DNA of 64,000 bases from Azolla caroliniana (taxonomy: Eukaryota > Polypodiophyta), in NCBI GenBank assembly GCA_043228905.1, contig JBHGNT010000001.1:2728001-2792000 (forward strand), read 5' to 3'. A program made the position numbers and the translations under genes. Of this stretch, positions 50,146 through 62,504 are shown in pieces (position 1 is the first letter of the stretch; every line of letters begins with the position of its first letter). Under the pieces are notes generated by a model. It worked only from the letters and a program-made list of their open reading frames with translations, ran no database searches and was not told the origin of the DNA.

Positions 50146-50496
50146 AAGAGAGGAATGGGCTGAAAATCAAAGAAGCCCTGAGTTTATTTTCAAACTATGC
50201 ATATGTCCGGGCACTTCTTCTCCTTTATCATGTCACATAACATATGTTTACACATTTATCTTTCTCAAATAAAACTATACGCTATGGCCTATAAATTGTA
50301 ATTTGTAAATACTAATACATGTACTATTGTTTTGGTCTTAGCCAAATTTGACAGTATTAACAAATTTTAAACCTTCATTTTTACGTTTTTATAAAATATA
50401 ATCCCTGCAAGATTGACGGTTTTATTATCAAATTAACCTTCATATACGGTTAAATTTGCCAAAAACGGTCAAAACGGCCGTCAAAAGGCAACACTG
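49296..50496 (-). mobile_element. hAT-type DNA transposon, decayed, 1.2 kb
   Basis: The ends are perfect inverted repeats, CAGTGTTGCCTTTTGACGGC at 49296 and its reverse complement ending at 50496. Unit 1 shows the empty site (GTAAGGGGACTAATTTGG near 32164). Flanks in unit 2 read CATAAGGGGAC on the left and TGTAGGGGAGTA on the right, which looks like a diverged target duplication, offset by a few bases. Inside on the minus strand is transposase-derived sequence (50093-49674, and 49660-49557 with the hAT dimerisation signature VLCERGFS). A (GA)n tract of about 43 bases lies at 50098-50140. Most of the transposase is missing, so it cannot move by itself. Confidence 0.88.
49557..50093 (-). pseudogene. 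hAT transposase remnant
   Basis: The frame at 50093-49674 (139 codons) reads ...YARFPDLSLFNVAKLFSP..., resembling the C-terminal half of the hAT-derived ZNF862-like proteins. A second frame, 49660-49557, has LMKLWHATLVIPSSTVLCER then GFSDQN, the hAT dimerisation core. The two are separated by a stop, and the N-terminal DNA-binding and catalytic parts are absent. Confidence 0.75.
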
Positions 50497-50675
50497 AATG
50501 TAGGGGAGTATTTTGGTAATTACTGAAATGTTGGAGATTTCGTAAAACGTTGGGGTATTTTTGTAAATAACCCTAATTAGAGTCATTAAATTTTAATACA
50601 TATTATTACTGCACGGCGTATTGGAGTGAAAGCCTTCCCTGCTCGATTTCACAGTCAGTGGTAGAAACGCAGTAA

Positions 50676-53600
50676 ATGGATTGGGGCAGCAGGGTCTCAC
50701 GACTAGTTTTGGCTAAATATGACGATCTACCTAAGAAAGGCAAACCACAGGGAACAGAATCAACAGTATTGGCAGCCTTCCTTTTTTCTTTCCTTGAAGA
50801 AGATGAAGAAGAAGAAGGTATGCATATATCCACCGGAAATAAATGATTTAAAAACAAAGTCATGAAACTTGGGATACTGTGACCATTAGAGGAAGTTCCA
50901 TAGGATTGCGATCTTCCATAAGTTCCTTAAAATTTCATTGATGATGTACTAAAAAATAGTAATATGATATTAGAGTCTGTTGCAAGATCCTACTTTCAAG
51001 GGTTAAAATTAGATTCTATGCTCATTTTCCCCTCTCAATCAAGAGACTAGATGGAGAATACAATAATTGTTTGTACTTTGAACCTATATCAAATTCTATC
51101 ACACAAGTACTTATTTTTTTCTATTTTGGAACCATATAAAAATTATCATGCATAAATGCATTCCGTTTCCGTTTAGAATCTATGTCAAATGTATTTCTTG
51201 AAAAAAAGTTCAATGTATTTCTAATGTACGCCATATTTTTGCAAAAATGCATTTCTTTGTATTTTGCAACTATATGGAATATTGCAGAAATGTTTCTTTT
51301 ATATTTTTCCGGCAAACAGTTTACAATTATATCTAGAATCTTTATTATTACATACAGAATGTATGTTTTAATCAAGTAATAATTATTTGGTATCACCAGA
51401 GGAAAAATCCATCTTCACAATTCTGTTTTGAGTTTAATTTATTTGATTATCATAAAAGAAATCTTCGTAATTTGACTATTTATGTGTAGAATTAGAGGTT
51501 GTTGCGATAGGAACAGGAACAAAATGTGTGGGACAGTCACGCATGAGCATTTTGGGAGATATTGTTAGTGATTCTCATGCTGAAATAGTTGCAAGACGAG
51601 CTCTAATAAGGTCTGTCTTTGAAATGCTGTAATTATTTTTCCTTATTTCAGTTGAAATGATGAGTATAATTTGAATTCGGATTTATGGTTATTATATTAC
51701 TCTAAAGTGGGACATTTCTAAGATTTTTTTATTTTTATTTTTATACAAAGACTTCCAATTTCGTCAGATAAGAATATGTTAATACCATATCTTACTAATG
51801 TCTTGCTTAGAAAGCTTTTAATGTTTTGAGAGGTAGATGGCTTGTTCTTTGTGCATCTCAGACCTTGCCTATATAGCTATTATTCATCCCAAAAAGTTCA
51901 CTTTCAATGAAGTTTGACTATTAACATATATTCAAAAGAAGAAATACTAGACAAAAAACTGTTAATAAATCCTGTAGGGCTCAAATGTGTTGGAAAAGAT
52001 GTGATATAGATATAATCTCATGCATGAAACTTAAATATTCTTGTGGTTTCTACTTCATATTGAGAATTCCAACCAGAAATCAAGATGTTAAAGTTACACA
52101 ATTTTAATTATTTTCATGATCAATTGCTAGAAATAACATGTGAAAAATTAAAATACTATTGTGGGTTTTTACTTTGTATTGAGATTTCGTGCCAAGAATC
52201 AAGGTGTTATAGATATACGTTTTGAATTATTTTCCTGGGCAACTGCTAGAAATATAAAAACGTTTGTAAGAGAAGTCAATTCATGCAATCGTAGTGTCTG
52301 GTTGATGGCCTCCAAAATGCTGTAGATAACAATACTTCAATTCATTTTAAGAGGGAGGAATATCTTGTTTGTTATTATTGTTAAAGAGAAATTGGAGTTT
52401 TAAATTCATATTCTGGTACTTTTTAGTAATTTCCATTTGTATTATAGATATATTTATTCTCAAATTGAGGCAATAATAAGACGCGAAAGTCAATTAAGAG
52501 TCCAATCAAATGATGCTGATATTCACAAGAACAAGGACGTCTTTGAGTGGGATCCAAAAATAAAAAAGGTAAAGCTTCGTTCAAATATACAACTACATCT
52601 ATACATCAGCCAACTGCCTTGTAAGTGCCTTCCTTATTTATGCAATTGTAAGAACTATTGATAGAAAATTGTTGGATGCTGAAATTTCCTTGTTTTCTTC
52701 TGGATTTATTGTGAGATTAAGGTGGAGATGCATGCATAATTCCATCTACTGATGTGGATAATATTCCATACTTCAAGGAAAATGGTTACTCGAGTGTTCA
52801 ATCACCTGCTGGAGGGGCAGTGAGAAGAAAACCTGGTCGTGGTGATGCCACACTTTCAATGAGCTGTAGTGACAAAATTGCTTTATGGAATCTCTTAGGC
52901 GTTCAAGGTTAGTTTATTGCATTCGAAACATCCATTTTCATTTAGAAGTAGACCTCTTTGCTAAGTTTCGTTTAAAAACATAGAATTTCAAGTATAAAAA
53001 CTTATCTGCAGTACATGAGTTAAAAGTTTACTGTTTCTGTTGCAATAAATACTAAGTCTGACCTCTATGCATGGTCATGATTTGAAGTTTACTGTTGCAA
53101 TAAATACCAAGCCGGACGCGTACAGGATTTAACTCCAATAAACCGGGAAAATATGTTAGTTTAAACTAAAGGTTTTGGGTTTATATGCCTTTTGTTATTA
53201 TTATAAGGTGTAGCATCACCTCTTTTTGGACAATAATGAATGCCTCATTTTTTCTTGAGATTTATAATGAACTCCAGTTTTGTAATGACATGAAATGTTG
53301 TGTCTGTAGGATCCCTTCTTTCTGGATTGTTATTGGAGCCATTATATCTTACTAGCATCATAGTTGGGATGAATAATTATCGTGTAGAGAGTGGATCAAT
53401 AATTGAATTCGATGAAGTTCTGCAGAGAAAGCAGTATCTTGATTCTTTACAAAGGTCTTTGTATGATCGCATATGTGATTTGTCGTCTCAATTGCAATCT
53501 CCATTCAGAGCCAACCAGGCAAGAATATCTTAAATTGATTCATTTATATTTGAATATATTTCGTAAAAATATGCCTTTCAGCCTTTCAGAAACAAGTCTC

Positions 53601-56600
53601 TTTTTATAATTAGGGAAATGCTGTATGAGTAGCTCGCAATGTTCCGTTATATATATATTTGTAAAAAGTACAAGTCTCAGTGCTTATTATTGTCAATAGG
53701 ATCGTTATATTATTAGTGAAGTGTTTTTTCTGTCATTCCCTTTAATTTTTCATTGGTTAAAAGGCCAGAGCCATTGTGATATTTATGCTGTTCTTGAAAA
53801 CATTGTTTAAAATTTTGATTTTCCAAAAGAAAATAGTGCTCCCACTTATATAACTGATTGAAAGTGGATGTGATGGCATTAATTTTTATGGAATATGGAT
53901 TCTGATGAATGGACTTCTGGTTTCTCCTTGGACAAAACAATCTGCTATGATTGTTGGAAGTTGAAATACTGTCACCATGAATGTTTATCTCTATTCCTTT
54001 TCATTTTTTTCAGACTCTCTTTATTTTTCATATTCTAAATTTGAACATCTTTCGTGGTATGAAAGTATGCATTTTAGATTTTCTCAATCTTTACATCTTT
54101 ATATTGTGTAAGGTCAATAAATTTGAGTGCTGTTTGAATGTTCATGTGTTATTTCTATATTTTGTGATTTTTTCCTTGTGCCGTACAATAATAATAATAA
54201 TAATATTCCGTCCTAAGTAATGGGAAAGTAGCTTTATTTTGAAAAAATAAATAAATAATAAAAAATCAGTAGGTTTCTTTATTGGGAGATGCAACTGTAT
54301 CTATCCCAATGTCTGAGAGAACCCATGTGGACTCCAATAATGAAGTGGTCTCATATAATACCATCTCATCTATTCAGCCCCAACTGTCAAATTCGTTATC
54401 ATCCAGTCTATTGAAATGAAGAGAAGGGGATGAAACTGTTGGTCAACCTCCCCAGATGATGATGGCAGGCAAATATCATACATTTCAATATCATTCTGTA
54501 ATCCAAGTTCCAATATATGGAATCTACTGAATATGTGCAGTGTCATTGGTAATCAAAATTCTATTCTTGGTGGAGGTTTAGCGAAAAAGTTGAATTTGTG
54601 CAACAAACATTCCTATGATGGCCCCTTGGGGTCAAGGCAACCACCCCATATCTAGCAAAGCTGTTGGAAACGGGAATAAGATCCATTGGACAAAAAATGT
54701 ATTGAACTAGTGACCTTTATCTAAGTGAAAGGACATTGATACATACCATTTACGAATCCAGGCCTGGGACTGTAGCAGCAAATAACAGAAGACAAACAAA
54801 ATCAAAATAGTTGGGCTTGCAACAGATGCAAATGGTTTAAGAAATGGACTGTGTACACACTCATATAGGAGGATATGCCCAAGACAAGCATTGAATCACG
54901 TAGGCATACTTGCACTCATTGAACCCAAGATGTTGTCATCTCCATGGCATTTAAAGAGAGACATACGATCACCTGACAATGATTATGTATTTTTCTCCTT
55001 CAGAGGCTAGTGACATGACCAGACCTATGGGATTATCAAAGCACAATAGTCTACTCTGGTGATGAAGCCATTTGGCTTATTTGTTTTTCTTAAGGTAGCT
55101 TTTTTCACAAGTAGGGAAGTATATATATATATCCCCTATAGGGGGTGGCTCTCTCCACTTCAGAGAAGCTGTTTGAGGTTGGTGCACACCAAAGTATGAG
55201 GTGCTCCTCATTCAATCCCTTGGTTGGGGAAAAATGTTCAGATGAAGCCTGGTCTACTCACTCTCCATGGTCCATCCTCAATATCAAAATCATGTTTGCA
55301 GATGTGAAGGAACTTATATTATCATCTTCAGATCATTGTATCTTGTGTTCCACTTTCTGCTCAATTACCATTATGGGCACAATGGAGACCATTGGTGCAC
55401 CAACCTTTATGATACCCTTTGTTATGAGTATGCAAAACATTGGTAGAAGATGTGTTTCTAGCACACAATTTCAGTCTCTTTAAGAATCTATCAAACATAT
55501 AGCATGATTGTTATTTTGTGTGTAAAACAAGATTTATAGTAGTAGCAAAGAACCCAAAAATCAAAGTTAGATGGCTGTAAACGTAACTGATATTATTCAC
55601 TAAAAAACTTTACAAGTATTTCCTAGAGAGAAAATTTCCAAAAATAAAATGGATTCCGAGCGTTGATGAAATACGGAAATGGTGTTAGAATTCGATTTCT
55701 TGTTTTTGAATTTTTTTGGCAGCCAAGATTTTACATTGGGTCGTATCCACCAAAAGAATTTCATATGCATGTGGAAGACTCAAAGCATCCTGCTTGTGGG
55801 TAGTGTGCAAATTTCTGTCCAAAAGTTGAAGTAATATATTTTGCATATAATTATTTTCCTGGGGATCTAGAACAAATCTAGTTCTTTTTTTCTTTTTATA
55901 CTACTTGATATTGGTCCAGGTACTCCATAATCTGGAATTCTATTTCCTTCCATGAAGTTATTCTTGGGACAACTGGTAGAAAGCAAGGAACATCGATGAA
56001 GGGTTCAGTATCTCCTGCTACACAATCATCCATTTCTAGGTAATACCCTCAAAACCCACAACAAGGGAAAAATATGAAAAAAAAAGATTAGTTCAACAAA
56101 AAGAGTTTTTCTGGCTAATAATTTATCTTTTAAATAAAAACTGTTTTGTTAGTTAATGCGTTCCTCTTCCAAGAGAAAACCAGTCCTTTATTCAGTACTT
56201 TCCTCTTCCAAAGCAACATCTTTTCCTTGTCACTATTTTACTGGTCCAAGTGAAAAGGGCTTTTCTAGTTAAATTGTTTTCGATAGATATGGGATTATAT
56301 TTTCTAGAAAAATTCATACAATGCAACAGAATATTGATCATGCATACTTTCTAGGCTTACAATTTTGATACAATTAAGAGTGTGGTATGGTGACAGGCAA
56401 GCATTTTTAAGAACATATATTTCTCTTCAAACTCGTTTATCCCCCAACTTGGACTTGAGACACGTTTCATATAAAACGATAAAGGTGACTTTTCTTTATC
56501 CTTTATGTTAATTTGGAGGAACTTGTTTTGTTTTTTAACCTCTATCTGCTTTCTTTAGTTTCTAACTTTTATTTGCTTTCTTCAAGGAGACATCTGAATC

Positions 56601-56706
56601 TTATATGAGAACCAAGAAGGAAATTTTTAGCTGTCCGCCCTTCTCACATTGGTTCAGAAAGCCTCCTCAATTTCAAGAATTCAACCTCTTTAGTTGTGTA
56701 AAATAA
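50676..56706 (+). CDS. TAD1: tRNA-specific adenosine deaminase TAD1 (ADAT1), intact copy
   Basis: Exons 50676-50817, 51490-51610, 52448-52620, 52722-52907, 53310-53518, 55723-55799 and 55920-56039 agree in phase; a C-terminal exon ends at 56706 (stop), and the link between 56039 and about 56587 is uncertain. The N-terminus is [20 protein letters not shown], then [14 protein letters not shown], the catalytic SDSHAE (zinc His and proton-shuttling Glu), QLPCGDA (zinc Cys), [14 protein letters not shown] (zinc Cys), [22 protein letters not shown], and [11 protein letters not shown]. This is the order of the RNA adenosine deaminase (editase) domain of TAD1, which turns A37 of tRNA-Ala into inosine. 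The start matches the family's first residues (KGKPQG within the first 30). One donor, CAG|GCAAGA at 53519, is of the GC-AG type. The last exon reads [13 protein letters not shown] and [15 protein letters not shown]. Confidence 0.88.
54280..55500. other. unit-2-specific sequence inside TAD1 intron 5
   Basis: This is part of the long intron between TAD1 exons 5 and 6. Fragments of open frame occur (for example 55145-55483, which lacks an ATG start), but I recognise no family; it may be a decayed transposon. (TA)n lies near 55121-55130. Confidence 0.35.
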
Positions 56707-57338
56707 AAATGTTCAGTTATTAGGCTTCATAGAAAGAGCAAAAGCTGATTGTGAATCAATTATATTTTATCAATTGGCAAAAAACAATAATTTACTTTTA
56801 CAATTAACCTTCATGGAGAGAAAAAACTGTTGTGGTGGTGTCACACTTGCGAATCACAGGTAATATAAGTGCAGTAATTGTGGTTTGAGTAATTGTGAGG
56901 ATCTGTGGTAACTCAACCCCATCTTACTAGGAATCAATCCTAATGCAAACATTTAGAACCTTTTCTTAGACTTGGTGGATGGAATTAGTTTTCAAGGGTT
57001 CTACAATGGATCTTCAATTTCACTTCTCAACTAAAATGCATGGGTTTCTTGCAAACCTCTTGGATGGAGGTCTTTGTCACATTTGACATTTGGTAGTGTT
57101 GAAGAGCAACTCGTTTTCGTCTCGCTTTACAAGACCGTTTTGAACAGCTTACAGTAATAGTCTCTTATCTAGATGCAATGCCAACTATCCAAACATTGTT
57201 CTACATATAAATCTAAGCTTATGTTTTGCAACTTTATGGTTCATCAAGTCTCCCATAGTTTATAAAAGAATTTCAAACTATGCCCATAAAAGTATGTGTT
57301 TACAACTGTAGGATTTTGTGATGTAGTATACTCTTGAT

Positions 57339-57545
57339 TTGATCTTTGGCAAACTTAAGCAGTTTGACTTCACTGCTTTTGTGGAGATTTATCTTGGCCG
57401 AGTTGCTCCTTCACATGGATGGTGCAAAGTCAAGATCTGGAATTTGAGTGGCATCACCACATTGAGGCCAAACACAATTGCGATGGACTTGTTTGAAAGC
57501 TCGTCTGGTATGCCCATGGTGCAGAATGGAGCTTTTTGGTCCTAG
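57339..57545 (+). other. open frame of unknown nature, present in both units
   Basis: The 68-codon frame starts at a TTG, not ATG, and reads YLGRVAPSHGWCKVKIWN and SGMPMVQNGAFWS. The unit 1 counterpart (about 36360-36550) has substitutions and indels that break it. It could be one exon of a gene or a transposon relic. I do not recognise it. Confidence 0.3.
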
Positions 57546-57715
57546 TTGGTGCGGTTTTTGTTGATTATCTTTTTCCAGATGTGCTGAAGTGTCTTGTTTG
57601 TTACTTTGCCAAGCTATGAGCTTGGGTTAGTAGGCGATGCCTCACTTACCACAACATGATGTTCACTGAGGTTCTTGATGAGCTAGCTGATGAAGTGGGT
57701 GACCCTGTTTTTGGA

Positions 57716-58404
57716 ACGGATTGAAGGATAAGATCAGATTATGCATCCAAACCCCATTTTATAAATGGTTCAAAGGATAAGATCAGATTATGTGACACTG
57801 AAGCCATGGTTTGTAGTAGACCATGGTCCAAGAAAAATTGGATATTGTAACCAATCGTTTGGGTCACCCTTGGAACATCAGGGTTCATCATTCACTCTAG
57901 TTTGTAGCATTACAACGTTGAGAAAGTAATTAGTGGCAGATGTGGGTCTTTGCCCCACTCCAGTCATGACAAATACTCAGCTATTGAATGTTGCGTGTTG
58001 GGATGATGAAAAATGAGAAACTAGAAATCTTGGAGCAACATCATTGGATGAGCTAGTATACTCACTAAAGCAGCTTTGGCCACCAAATAGAGAAGCGTAG
58101 AGTGATCAATGTCAAAAGAAATTTTCTACGCTAACAAGTAGTGACAAATTTTGGTTATGTTGTAGGTCATCCCTAGAGCATCATGTTTTTCTTTGGACAA
58201 TGTTGAGTTGGTGTAGTAGACCACTCATATCATTTCACATCATACAATTGCATTAACATGTTGCTGGTTGCAGAGTTGAAGGTGTTGACAAAGACATGAA
58301 AGTTTGGACCTGTTGTGTGTCACTAGATGTTGCGTTTACTGTTACAAATTATGCAACATTAAGTGTCACAAAAAAGATGACACTAAACATCGTATTTAGC
58401 ATCA

Positions 58405-58460
<56 letters not shown>

Positions 58461-58640
58461 ATTGCAATTACAAGACGAGGCAACATAATTCATGAAGCTG
58501 TGGAATTTTAAGCAAGTGCTCTCATATGTTTTGTGCCACATAAATGGGTTTTAGTATGTGGTCAAGGGAGTTGGTTATGTTGTTATGAGAAATAAGTCAT
58601 GGTTCAAGCATCAACATTTTTTAGTACATAACTTGTGACA
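57716..58640. other. unit-2-specific stretch without gene
   Basis: It occupies the position where unit 1 has the TBL fragment and foreign segment. It holds a (GA)n tract of about 50 bases at 58407-58457 and otherwise nothing recognisable. Confidence 0.5.
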
Positions 58641-61100
58641 CAGGTATTATTGGCTAAAAATTCAAGAGAGTAAGATTCAAGAACATGAATAATGACTTTC
58701 ATTCACAATATAATTTCAATCTTTCAACATGTGAATTGTGATATAAGGTATTAAGGTTGTGGAAGAACTTGAGCATGAATAACTAGTGATATTGGCAACT
58801 TAAGAATATTCAATCACGAGATCTTGGACCACATAATGTAGTATCAAACACATATCTTCAACAAAATGAGAATAGATTTTAAAACTTGACATCAATTGTT
58901 CTTGTCCTCAAAAATAATATGACTCACCCTTTTGGCACTCTAAAGAATATGTAGATATTGTCCCAACATGTGTATATGTGAGAATAGGTAGCTATGACAA
59001 ATCATGAATGCTCTAGGTTTGTATTCTACCCACATCTCTTGACAATACAATGTGAAGTAGGCATCATTGCTTATGTCATTATTGTTGATGTTATTCATTT
59101 TATCATTACATGTTTAATCAATGTTCATGTCATTAAGTATGAAACATTCTAGCATGAATAACATTCTTCTTTAACATCAATGAACATAGGGTGAGAAGTA
59201 GGTGCAATTGGAAAGATTGAGAATCAAGGATCCGATAATATAGATCTATTATCCAATTTATGTCTTGATACAAGTTCTCTCCTATCACGTGTCAAAGTCT
59301 TGTATCCATATCCATTTTGCATTCTTTGGATAGTCTATTGGTAAGTTCACAAGGTACGAATTTGCTAATAATCACATCTGCAATAATAATTCTTATTTGG
59401 TTGCTAAAATTGCTTTACCTATGCTTTGTTGAACCTAAATTCAATCCTACTTTACCCAAACATTTGCACATATAGGCTTATAATCATTTTTGTCTAACAA
59501 TTTTATCTTGAAACCCTCAAAAGACATCCAACCTTCATGCAAACCGTTAATTCACACCGAAAGTCTAAATACCTCCTAACGACTCTTGTCATGGTGAGTT
59601 TGACGTACTTACATATTGTTAGAGCAGCTATACCATTGTGAAATAATGTCAAAAACCACATTAACTACATTAAATGACAAACTCTTGATTTCGTGGAATA
59701 TATATTATCAACTTGTGTCTCTTCCTTTTTGTTTCTCTTTGTCCACGTCTCGATCTTACCTTTCTCTTTCCATATAAGTAAGGACACATTCAAGACCAAA
59801 CTCTATTCGATGATATAATAGATAGTGATGAATGTTTGATTCCTTGCAAGCAATCAATTTTTTGGGTTCTAGGAAAAGTTTATTTATTCTATTAACTTTA
59901 TAAATAAAAGCTTGTTTCTAGCTAGTATTTGAAATAAATAGAGAGCTTTTTCTAATAAATAATAATTATCCCTATATTTGAAATTTCCATGCAAGCAAAA
60001 CAAAACTTTTTACAACACTATACACATCAAATAAAGTGCATATTTCAGTCATGGGCAGCACATGCAATGTGCAAACTTAGATTTTCTGTCACAATTTTCA
60101 TCTTGTCTAGTAGCAATATCAAACCATTGGCATGCATGTATTCGTGACAATGTTGAAATAAGCACAAGCATAATCCTACTAACAAATAGGTTATCATTAT
60201 AATAGCTTCATCAAGTGCATTCATGTCATGTTTTCTATCAATGGAATAGAAGTTGGAAATGATGTAGATGTTTGCATAATGTGCATTGCCTTTCAACCCA
60301 TACTTGATCTAAAGAGAATGTTGATGTATCACACAATTGTAACCTAAAAGAGGCAGAATTTTGTTGCCAGAACTAGGTGAGTACGGTTTCCTAGATACAC
60401 AGACAATCTTATTTGGAATAACCCTTACAAATTGGGGAATGATTTGTGCATTAACCAATATCAATCTATAAATTTTTAAGGAATCTTTAAAGCCAAGAAT
60501 GTAATAATTTGGGAGTCGTGACAAGGTTGGGTTTGTTGTCCCCAACATCACTAGCATGAGTTCCTTAGTGTCACTTGGAAGTTGGGAGTCACGCGGATAC
60601 TTACACACCTCCTAACTTTATCTAGCTAAGGATGGTAGGAAATTCGCACCTGCATTTTTTTAATGGTGAATTTAATATAACAAAAAATATCAACATGACA
60701 TATACACTATAAAACGTGTCACATCAAGCTTGAGTATAATTAGTTGCCTAAAGTTTGCTAGAAGTCCAAGACTTTTTAGGGATATCTATTGCTTTAGAAT
60801 ATCAAATTTGAGTACACAATTTGAACCTCACCTAAGTAAGCTTTCAAGTGGGGCCTAATGAAAATTTATGGTTATTTTCTCAACTGAAACAAAATTAGTT
60901 TGAATTGTAGTGCAAATGCTAAAGCAAATAACTCTAGCCAACAATATTTATAGCCCAACCTTCATGGTTAGTAAAAAATGTAAGACATTCCTAAATATTG
61001 TTGCCGTTTTTTTTAATCAAAATTGGAGACATAGGTGTTTCGGTTATCACGTCCATGCAAAGAGGAATGCAAGAAAAAGGGTTTATGTTACTAACTAAAT
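58640..61100. repeat. non-coding tail of unit 2 matching 38950-41426
   Basis: A continuous match to unit 1 with small indels. Minus-strand frames 60045-60296 and 60309-60608 correspond to 40354-40605 and 40648-40866. No gene is recognised. Confidence 0.75.
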
Positions 61101-61530
61101 TAAAACAAGTTAAAGGTTAGTTTTTCTTGCACAATCACAAGCAACCAAGGAAGTTGAAGTCGTAAATTAGTGTTTGAGCAATGGTATTGTCATTCATGAG
61201 AAGCGAGTTGATTTCTTTTATTACAAAGTACCCATTCACATCAAGATAGAGGAAGAAGAGAAATAGTGTTGGTGCATCCATTCATCTCAAATTCAACAAA
61301 CATATACAGATTATTGATGGCTACAGGTAACGGAAGACCAAATATGATCTATGGGATGGGACCAACCCCATGGCTAGGATAGTGTTTGGGTTCTCTCATA
61401 GTTATGACATGGAGAGGGGAGGGAGGAGGGTTTGAGAGAGAGAGAGAGAATGATGTTGAATAAAACACATGTGGTTCATGCCATTGTCTAGGGTACCCCT
61501 ACAAGCTAGAGGTGTAATTTTGTATATTGA

Positions 61531-62204
61531 TTCTTTCTGGGGGCATTCGGGAACATAATACAAACAAACAACATTTGGGGAAAACATAGAAAAATTGAGG
61601 AAGATTCCAAAGATTTCTAGTATAATATATTCGTCGTTGCTGGATAAATTGGGTCACAAGTTTTCTTGGAGTGTAAAATCAAACACATTGACTGAACAAA
61701 GTGTGCAACGAAACCAATATGAGAAAATGATGTTTGCTAAGAGTAAACGGATCGAAATCGGGAACTACCATGGTTTAAAGAACGCAAAAGAGACACAGAT
61801 TGATGTGATGAAGGAACATCCTCACCATCCGACATAAAAATCCAAACGTTTCTCTACAAAGGGAAAAGTATGTAGTAGTTGAGGCGAGCTACGATAGAGA
61901 GACAAAATCTAAGGCAAAGTTGGGGGGGGCGGGGGCGAGGGGGAAGATGCCCTAAAGTAAGTAGAGATGCGGGATTGAGTAGCAATCTTGATTGGAAGCA
62001 AGTTTGGGATGGGGTGCTTGGATTCTAATAATAATGTGTGGTTGAGTTATATTGCTTAGTATATAGGGCAATAAAGATTACATTTGATTTGATGAGGAAG
62101 GGCAACTGGGAGAATAGGGAAAAGTTTTTGGTGGGAGGGGTATATCGGGAAATTTGAGAGAAAGTCTGGGGAGGAAGGGCCCAGGGGGGAGACTCTTGGT
62201 GTGG
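61531..62204. other. stretch between the duplication and the CAT gene
   Basis: There is no recognised gene; a frame at 61595-61837 starts at TTG and has no family features. The right part should hold upstream regulatory DNA for the transporter gene, with a GGGCCC at about 62178-62183 resembling the site-II type elements of plant promoters. Confidence 0.4.
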
Positions 62205-62209
62205 GGGGC

Positions 62210-62215
62210 TATAAA
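62210..62215 (+). promoter_or_regulatory. candidate TATA box of the CAT gene
   Basis: TATAAA stands 290 bp upstream of the ATG, inside GGGGCTATAAACATAA. Transcription would start near 62240, leaving a leader of about 265 nt that includes the (GA)n tract at about 62316-62345 and the (CTT)n tract at about 62400-62436, both common in plant leaders. Confidence 0.5.
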
Positions 62216-62300
62216 CATAATTAGCATAAAAAGTGGAAGGAAGTAAGGGGCGTTTCACGCGGCGGAATAATAAAAGGGGCAAAAATAAGAGACCAAAGCA

Positions 62301-62315
<15 letters not shown>

Positions 62316-62346
<31 letters not shown>

Positions 62347-62436
62347 CAGACAAACAGACAGAGAAACAGACATACAGACTGAGTGACACTACAGCCTTTC
62401 TTCTTCTTCTTCTTCTTCTTCTTCTTCTTCTTCTTT
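62316..62436. repeat. (GA)n and (CTT)n tracts in the CAT leader
   Basis: About 14 GA units are followed, about 55 bp later, by about 12 CTT units. Both lie between the candidate TATA box and the start codon, so they would be transcribed. Confidence 0.85.
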
Positions 62437-62504
62437 TCCTGCATACTACTTACTTACTGCTTTGGCGGATCAAGTAGGCGCAAGAATCTCTGAGCAAAAC
62501 TGTC

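Larger units (their letters stand above)
48699..50675. promoter_or_regulatory. divergent promoter region, unit 2, split by the hAT element
   Basis: About 1.98 kb separate the GTPase (-) and TAD1 (+) start codons; without the transposon it would be about 0.78 kb. The hAT element ends only 179 bp before the TAD1 ATG, so the TAD1 promoter in the intact copy lies in or next to transposon DNA. Confidence 0.55.
43833..61530. repeat. tandem segmental duplication, unit 2
   Basis: This direct copy matches unit 1 (26757-43270), beginning at CACTCTATGTGTTTGATTG and ending near CCCCTACAAGCTAGAGGTGT (about 61496-61516). Unit-2-specific sequence includes the hAT element (49296-50496), about 2.4 kb of TAD1 (53880-56290) and about 0.9 kb at 57716-58640. 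Confidence 0.9.

Noticed and set aside
62025-62444. Lys-run and Leu/Ser-rich frame on the minus strand before CAT
   Set aside because: It is translated from the (CTT)n and (GA)n tracts of the CAT leader.
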